Positions 57,369 through 64,000 of a DNA stretch of 64,000 bases are shown here, piece by piece. The translations under genes and the position numbers were made by a program. This stretch comes from Pyricularia pennisetigena (lineage: Eukaryota; Ascomycota; Sordariomycetes; Magnaporthales; Pyriculariaceae), in the NCBI RefSeq assembly GCF_004337985.1, contig NC_043740.1:1469200-1533199 (forward strand), read 5' to 3'. Under the pieces are notes generated by a model. It saw nothing but the letters and a program-made list of their open reading frames with translations. It ran no database searches and had not been told where the DNA came from. Numbering within the stretch: the stretch's first letter is position 1; every line of letters starts with the position of its first letter.

Positions 57369-60300
57369 ATGATGCTGCGGCGCGCAGCACTAGGCGCGAG
57401 GGGCGCCGGCAGGTCTTATGCCACCGTCGCCCAACAGTTTCCCCAGCCAGGCGAACGGCTTCATGGCTTCACAATGAAGCGCGTCAAGCACGTTCCCGAG
57501 CTGAAACTTACAGCCTTGGAGCTTCAACATGACAAAACAGGCGCCGAACACTTGCACATCGCTAGGGATGATGCCAATAATGTCTTCTCTATTGGTTTCA
57601 AAACAAACCCCCCGGATGATACGGGTGTGCCTCATATCCTTGAGCACACTACTCTCTGTGGAAGTCAGAAGTAAGATCAACCCGTAGGCAAGATCGCGAT
57701 ACGCTGTTGAGTTGGAACCTAGACTAACTCCGCCCGGTGAAGATATCCCATACGGGACCCATTCTTCAAGATGCTCCCCAGGACGTTGTCCAACTTCATG
57801 AACGCCTTCACAGCATCCGACCATACATTTTACCCCTTCGCAACCACCAATGCTAAAGACTTCCAGAACCTCATGTCCGTATACATGGACGCCACACTCA
57901 ACCCATTATTGAAAAAAACCGACTTCTGGCAAGAGGGATGGAGAGTCGGACCAGAAAACCCCGAGGCCCTGGCTGCTGCGGGCGCAGAAGCTACGCCGGA
58001 AGACAAACGCCTGGTTTTCAAGGGAGTCGTATACAACGAGATGAAGGGTCAAATGTCGGATGCTTCCTACCTTTTCTATATCCGTTTCCAGGACCACATC
58101 TTCCCGGATATAAACAACTCGGGTGGTGACCCTCAAAAGATCACAGACCTCACTTACGAGCAGCTCAAGCGTTTCCACGCGGACCATTACCACCCAAGCA
58201 ACGCCAAGCTCTTCACATACGGTGACATGCCGCTTGCCGATCATTTGCGGGAAATCGATGCCCAGCTCAGCGCCTTTGACAAACTCTCGTCAGTAGACGC
58301 AGGCACGGTCCATCGCCCCATCGATCTGAGCAGCGGTCCAAGGGATATTACCATGTCTGGGCCTACCGACCCCCTTGTCGACCCTAAAAGGCAGTATAAG
58401 TCATCTGTCTCCTGGGTATTAGGTGACACGGGGGATATTGTAGAATCATTCTCCCTGTCCCTGATTTCGGCTCTACTGATGGACGGATACGGCTCTCCTA
58501 TGTATAAGGGTCTCATTGAGTCCGGCCTCGGCATCGCTTGGACTCCCAACTCTGGCTATGACAATTCGGCGAAAGACGGCATATTCTCGATTGGGTTGAC
58601 TGGTCTTCAGGAGCAGGATGTACCCAAGGTCAAGACCGAGGTCCAAAGAATACTCCGCGAGGCCCGTGAACAAGGCTTCAAGAGGTCCAAGATTGATGGC
58701 TACTTGCATCAGATTGAGCTGGGACTCAAGCACAAGACTGCCAACTTTGGAATGTCTCTATTGCAAAGGGTCAAGCCAAAGTGGTTCAACGGTGTCGATG
58801 TGTTTGACACGCTTGCCTGGAATGAAACCATTGATGCTTTCGAGAAAAAAATGGCCGATGGAGGTTATCTGGAGGGATTGATGGACCGCTACCTCCTCAA
58901 CGATAACACTTTGACATTCACCATGACACCCTCTGCCGACTTTGGCGCAGAATTGAGCAAGGAGGAAGAGGCCAGACTTGCGGCAAAAATTGCTGAAGTC
59001 CGAGAAAGCTTGGGTGGCGAAGCAGAGGCACAAAAGGCACTCGAAGAACGGGAGCTTCAACTGCTCGCCGAACAGAGCAAGTCGACCTCTGAAGACCTTA
59101 GCTGTCTCCCAACCGTCCGCGTATCTGACATACCCAGACGGAAAGAGCCGGCAGTCGTCAGACACGACGAGATTGACGGCTTCAAAACCATGTGGCACGA
59201 GGCGCCAACTAATGGCTTGACATACTTCCGTTCCATCAACACGTTCGAGAATCTCCCACAAGATTTGCGCGAGTTGATTCCGTTGTTCACAGATGCGATA
59301 AATCGTCTTGGAACCAAGGATCTAACGATGGAGGAGCTGGAGGATCGTATAAAACTACTCACTGGTGGCAACCTGTCAGTTGGTTACCACACTGCGTCGT
59401 CTCCAACCGATTTTACGCAGGCCTCTGAAGGCCTCACATTCAGCGGCATGGTCTTGGACCGAAATGTACAAGAAATGTACGAGCTTCTGCGACTGCTGGT
59501 TCTGGAAACGAACTTTGACAGCCCAGACGCTGTCTCTCACATCCGGCAATTGTTAAAGGCCTCTAATGAGGAAGCGATAAACCAAATCGCTGACTCGGGC
59601 CACTCGTACGCCCGATCGGCTGCAGAAGCTGGTTTAAGCACCAAGAATTATTACATCGAGCAAGTTGGCGGATTGTCACAGATCAAGCTTCTTACATCTC
59701 TGGCTGGAAGACCAGAGTCAGATCAGCTGGAAGACGTTATTGGCAAACTGAAGACTATTCAGCGTCTGGCATTCAACGCCGACAGCATGCGCACCTTCAT
59801 CACGTGTGGCAGCGAAAGTGTCCGACATAACCAGACAGCGCTTTCCAAGTTCATGGGGACTCTGCCCAGGAACAACAGCGTCAACGTGTCATCCACTGGA
59901 CAGACCGCCCAAAGCTTTCCAAGGGATGTCAAGGCTTTCTACCCATTGCCTTACCAGGTCTACTACGGTGCACTTGCTGTCCCCACGTCGTCGTACACCT
60001 CCAAAGACAGCGCGCCGCTGCTCATCCTGTCGCAGATGCTCACGCACAGACACCTGCACCACGAAATTCGTGAGAAAGGCGGTGCCTATGGTGGTGGTGC
60101 ATACGCACGCTCCCTGGAAGGCATATTCGGCTTCTATTCATACCGGGACCCGAACCCAGTAAACACCCTCAAGATCATGCGCAATGCCGGGCGTTGGGCT
60201 GTTGACAAGCAGTGGACCGATCGCGATCTTGAGGAGGCCAAGATATCTGTTTTCAAGAGCGTTGACGCACCCAAGGACATCAACGCGGAAGGCATGGGCC

Positions 60301-60503
60301 AGTTCCTTTACGGCGTCACCGAAGAGATGGCTCATGAACGCCGGGCTCGTCTCCTTGACGTCACACGCGAACAAATCCAAGAGGTGGCACAAAAGTATGT
60401 CGTCGAATCGCTTGACAAACAGGCCGAGAGGGTTGCCTTCCTCGGCCAGAAGGCGGATTGGGTCGACGGCTCGTGGGCCACAAGAGAGATGAACGTCGAT
60501 TAA
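57369..60503 (+). CDS. CYM1: Mitochondrial presequence protease
   Basis: M16C zinc metalloprotease of the mitochondrial matrix that degrades cleaved presequences and other peptides. Two exons, 57369-57670 and 57743-60503, in phase, 1020 aa, the normal size. The junction reads CGSQK-YPIRDPF, conserved in the family. The inverted zinc motif H89-ILE92-H93 is intact. Residues 1 to about 22 are an Arg/Ala/Ser presequence. The [13 protein letters not shown] and YNEMKG blocks belong to the N-terminal catalytic half; the C-terminal half includes [12 protein letters not shown] and FYSYRDPNP, as in PreP homologues. The ATG at 57369 is followed at once by another ATG; either could serve. It is divergent from taxilin. 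Confidence 0.96.
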
Positions 60504-62469
60504 ATTTACCAAGGCCAACAGTTGGCCAACCAGTGTGTACCACCATCATCCAATGTACTTTTGAACTGTAGAACATACCAGAGGCGAATGATACCCCTCC
60601 AGCCTATCTTTACGCTGCCTTTGCCAACGCCCAAAACCTTATGTTTGAAGCGGCTTAGTGGATAGTCGCTCCAATCAAGGTACGTGAAACATGTATGTTC
60701 CATAACAAATTTGCCCATGTAGTTTGCAGCGCTCAGATACGATACGTCTCTTTGTCGATCCACTGATCTCTATGGCTCCGAGACCACCAAAAGGCGCGAT
60801 ATCAAGTAAGAAAGAATCTTTTACAACCCTTTGGCGGTTCAGCGGTTGACCGTGGAAAAGCCAAGGGCTGCTCGTTCTATCAGACCCGACTTCTTCAGCT
60901 TTGGAAGATCGGACTAAAGCGCAGAGCACATGCCTCTCATGTTGGGAACCTGACAAATACTTCTGGAGTAAACCTGGTTTCTATTGGAATGGGTTTCTGT
61001 GGAGTATATAACTACGTAGAGGCAAGCTGATCGAGCTTACGTCATTGGCGCACCTCTGCCTGGCGAGAAGAGCGTTGGCTTCTTGTTTATTTTTATTTAT
61101 TTATTTTTTTTATTTGTCTTCTCTGATTGGGGCGGCAGCACAATTCCGACCGCGTGCTATTGGCAGGCAATTGTGCGTAATCTAGATCGTGTGCCTGTTG
61201 ATCCTGCAACGGTGCACGACATGGCTGGTGCTGCCGTTGTTCTAGTTTTGTTTTAAAATGTTTCTTGCCCTGAGACAGAAAGCTCTTTGAGAATTAGAGG
61301 TGGCAGTCCAATCAAGGCCGCTAGGAACCAATACGTCTGATGAAGAAATTAAGCCAGATAGTCTATCTTATTTCATCAGTACATGTCATGAAACGAATCT
61401 AGCTGACAAAGCACTTGCGCGAATTACGGGATGGGCGGATATCTAGAGACGCCGGTTTCATCCGCCAAGTTGTCTCCTACAAATCGCACTAGCAGCAAAC
61501 AGCTATAATAAACACATACTGTAATACGATATGGTCAGTACGTGAGTAAAGCTGGTTTCCATGTCAAACATGTCTACCCGGTCAAGATCCGCGGCGTGCC
61601 TGCTACATGTTCACCAGAAGCCGTCAATCACCGAGTACTCCATACCTCGAGGTAACGAGTGCCACAGGTGGGTTGGGCATTGATTGTTCTCTTACTCCTT
61701 ATACGAACCGTGGTTATTTTGGCAGCATCGGTGAGTGGCAAGCCCTGTCTGTATGCCAGGCGGAAAAAGAGAGGTTGGATAGAAGTTGCGGTCAGAAGTA
61801 ATACCCACTTTGCCTGCATAGAGGTAGCTCCTCCTCATTCAGATTCCCACCCGGCTTGTGCCGTTGTGAAGATCTCGATGCATCAGACGAAGACGTGGAC
61901 GATTCGAGTGCAGAATTCGAAATTCGCTCTCCCACCGGAGTCGAGAAGCTACTTTCGACGTGATTTTATTTGATTTTTTTCTTCTTTTTTTCTTGCACAA
62001 TCCGATTGTCATTTGGTCACGGCTCATACAGCCAGCTAGTGATCACAGGGCGAGTCTACTTTGGCTGCAAGCTCGTGAAGACATGCATGCTCAAGGACTC
62101 GAGTAGCAAACAGCGAGTAGTGCAAGATGATCGCGTCGTACAGGGTAAAAAAAAAAAAGTCTCCGCAAGCTCCATCCATGAGCTGCTGCTGTACCTAGTT
62201 ACTGCTTGCTGCAGTAGTGCTACGGATAGTAATCAACAGTAAGAGACCGGGCCCACCGGCTGGGCAGCGACGAACCTCGTCATCCATCCCATCCATCGGG
62301 GGAATGATGAACATGAGGCGAAGCACTGAAGAAAAAATTCTGACCCCTGTTCCCCGGGTGTCGAGTCAAAGTCTGACAGGGAAGGGAAAGCAAGAAGAAA
62401 AACCCTCTCCGCCGCCCTGATTTCGACAGCGTTCGATTGGCTTGCCTAAAGTCTCCCCACTCGCGCATT
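60504..62469. other. CYM1 3' flank and upstream region of ornithine decarboxylase
   Basis: About 2 kb with no supportable gene. T-rich stretches near 61095 and 61975, and an A-tract near 62146-62157. Confidence 0.55.
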
Positions 62470-63369
62470 TCATCACCCCCACCTCACCGCCCACCAGTTA
62501 CTTTTTCTTCAACGTCTGCAAAATAAACCCAGACTGACGACTCAAAAGCCTCATCTGCATCATCGCAAACCTGCACCCTTTTGTCGTCCAACGGCTTCTG
62601 AAACTTCCTCTTACCTTTCAAAATCATTGCCACTCAATCAAGCTCGCTCTAAAAACCAATGTAAGAACGGTCCTTTTTTCCAACCTTGACAATTCGCCCT
62701 GCTGCACAATGAACACGCTTCTGTGTGTGTGTGTGTGTGTGGTTCGCGTGTCTTCGTTCCCAGCCAACTCCTATTTCGATTCACGCTCCAGTCGGTCACA
62801 ACTGTACTCTGAGCTTGCACGCCTCACCTAAATACTCAGCTCCTCTCGCCTAGCCTTTTCATCTAATCCATACGAAGTGTGTTTTTGCGACTAACAAAGA
62901 TTGCTTCCTTTTACCCCGCAACAGCCTGAACAAACCAATCTACAATCGACTGCCTTTGGTCTGATCAAAGGCAAAAACTTCCACCACGGCTTCCAGGGCC
63001 GTGTTCTTCGTCTCCGACCAAGATTTTAGCCACCGAAAGACCTTTCACATCATCAACTCTCGGCCTCCTCCTGCCTCTGCTGAAGTCGCCTAAGCAGCCC
63101 GAGCTTTTTTTGCTTGATCTGCACTTCGACAACCACGTCCCCGAGTTCCACCCCTCCCATCAGCTGCCGCATAGGACGAGCTCTAAGGCCCTTCCTCTAA
63201 CCGAGGGAGAGTCGAGGAAACCTCGTCAGGTCATTCCGGGAACCGCTTGCTACTGCTTCCGGCCTCCCTAACACAATTCAACAAACCCCAGTAACCTACC
63301 AGTCTTACCGTCTCTCAACGACCGACATAAACTCATCCCCTTCTCAACACCCCATAGAACTTCAGGGAT
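62470..63369 (+). promoter_or_regulatory. Long leader of the ornithine decarboxylase mRNA with probable intron
   Basis: A pyrimidine-rich, CA-rich stretch typical of fungal leaders. A probable intron lies at 62661-62924: donor GTAAGA, a CTAAC branch point at 62891-62895 and an acceptor CAACAG preceded by pyrimidines. The remaining leader from 62925 to 63369 contains no ATG in any frame by my reading. An ATG overlaps the donor (CCAATGTAAG), so an unspliced transcript would carry a start codon immediately followed by a stop. The intron holds a TG microsatellite. The transcription start is not known. Fungal ornithine decarboxylase genes are known to have long leaders and polyamine control; here the control mechanism is inference. 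Confidence 0.6.
62722..62741 (+). repeat. TG microsatellite, ten units
   Basis: Perfect (TG)10, inside the probable leader intron of ornithine decarboxylase. Confidence 0.9.
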
Positions 63370-64000
63370 ATGGTTATGGCAACTGCTCTCACCGATCGAA
63401 TCACTCCAGTCGACTTTAATCATATCAATTTGAAGAAGACCACACCCGGCTTCTTGGACCACCATCAGAATGGCGAACTAGTGTCCAAGGCTATGATCGG
63501 CGGTGCTCTCCGCCACCGTGTGGAGAGTATCGACCCTGAATTCTGTGACGCCGGTGACGAAGACACATTCTTCGTTGCCGACCTCGGTCATGTGTACCGC
63601 CAGCATCTTCGCTGGAAGAAGAACCTGCCCCGCGTCAAGCCCTTCTATGGTAAGTCACTGCACGCCATGTTCCCGGCCGCGATGACGACAAGATGACTGA
63701 CTTGTTATTTCTGTGCCCTTCAATAGCCGTTAAGTGCAACCCGGACCCCAAGGTGCTCCGGCTGCTTGCAGAGCTCGGCAATGGCTTTGACTGCGCATCC
63801 AAGACGGAAATCAAGCAGGTGCTCGACATGGGCGTTGACCCCTCTCGCATAATCTATGCGCAGCCTTGCAAGACCAACTCCTACGTTCGCTATGTGGCCG
63901 CTGAAGGCGTGCGCCAGATGACCTTTGACAATGCCGACGAGCTTTATAAGATCGCCAAGTTGTTCCCTGACGCGGAGCTTTACCTGCGCATCTTGACCGA
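63370..64000 (+). CDS. SPE1: Ornithine decarboxylase (5' part, cut by window end)
   Basis: Pyridoxal-phosphate enzyme that converts ornithine to putrescine, the committed step of polyamine synthesis; cytosolic. Visible exons are 63370-63649 and 63727-64000, with a 77-nt intron (GTAAGT donor, AATAG acceptor) between PFY and AVKCNPD. The cofactor lysine is K96 in A94-VKCN98, followed by LLAELGNGFDCASKTEI and RIIYAQPCK, all family landmarks of the fold III decarboxylase barrel. The reading frame is intact to the window edge; the C-terminal sheet domain with the second active-site cysteine lies beyond it. The first 40 residues are a variable fungal extension. Neurospora calls this gene spe-1. Confidence 0.95.

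Overview
This window is nuclear DNA from a filamentous ascomycete, most likely a Sordariomycete. The evidence is short phase-conserving introns (about 50-260 nt) with GTAAGT/GTGAGT-type donors, CTAAC/CTGAC branch points and CAG/TAG acceptors, GC-rich coding sequence, and fungal-type proteins (PFA3-like DHHC transferase, 2EXR protein, secreted LicD protein, EME1, CYM1). A Magnaporthales-like genome is possible but is only an impression. Intergenic DNA is long and rich in A/T homopolymers. There is one assembly gap (N at 30120-30588) and one isolated N (41949).

Layout. 1-8.3 kb: a small secreted cupin-like protein (-), the HDEL/KDEL receptor ERD2 (-, four exons), a ubiquitin-like/WLM metalloprotease (+), and a secreted LicD-family protein (-). 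8.3-14.1 kb: no supportable gene. 14.1-19.8 kb: a 1770-aa kinesin-4-like motor (-). 19.8-26.4 kb: a second gene-poor block. 26.4-31 kb: EME1 (+), an O6-alkylguanine-DNA alkyltransferase (-) and DPH3 (+), the last two divergent across the assembly gap. 31.7-41.4 kb: a proline-rich secreted, possibly GPI-anchored protein (-), cytosolic leucyl-tRNA synthetase (-), a small membrane protein of probable mitochondrial location (+), AP-3 sigma (-) and frataxin (+). 42-53 kb: a small unknown protein with a presequence-like N-terminus (+), a PFA3-type palmitoyltransferase (+), a 2EXR protein (-), a nitronate monooxygenase-like protein ending in SRL (-) and a 528-aa unknown protein (-). 54.7-64 kb: taxilin (-), presequence protease CYM1 (+), and the start of ornithine decarboxylase (+), cut by the window edge and preceded by a long leader with a probable intron.

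The genes are mostly housekeeping and do not form one pathway. Loose themes are secretory and vacuolar trafficking (ERD2, AP-3 sigma, PFA3-type transferase, taxilin, kinesin), mitochondria (frataxin, CYM1, two small proteins), DNA repair (EME1, alkyltransferase, WLM protease) and translation (LeuRS, DPH3). Many neighbours are head-to-head pairs sharing a promoter interval of about 0.5-1 kb. I found no secondary-metabolite cluster, CRISPR, rRNA or convincing tRNA. The only mobile-element candidate is a 254-bp AT-rich segment with imperfect terminal inverted repeats at 48428-48681. I found no clear undescribed multi-gene system. The best leads are the ornithine decarboxylase leader, a possible alternative kinesin N-terminus, and the small unknown or secreted proteins.
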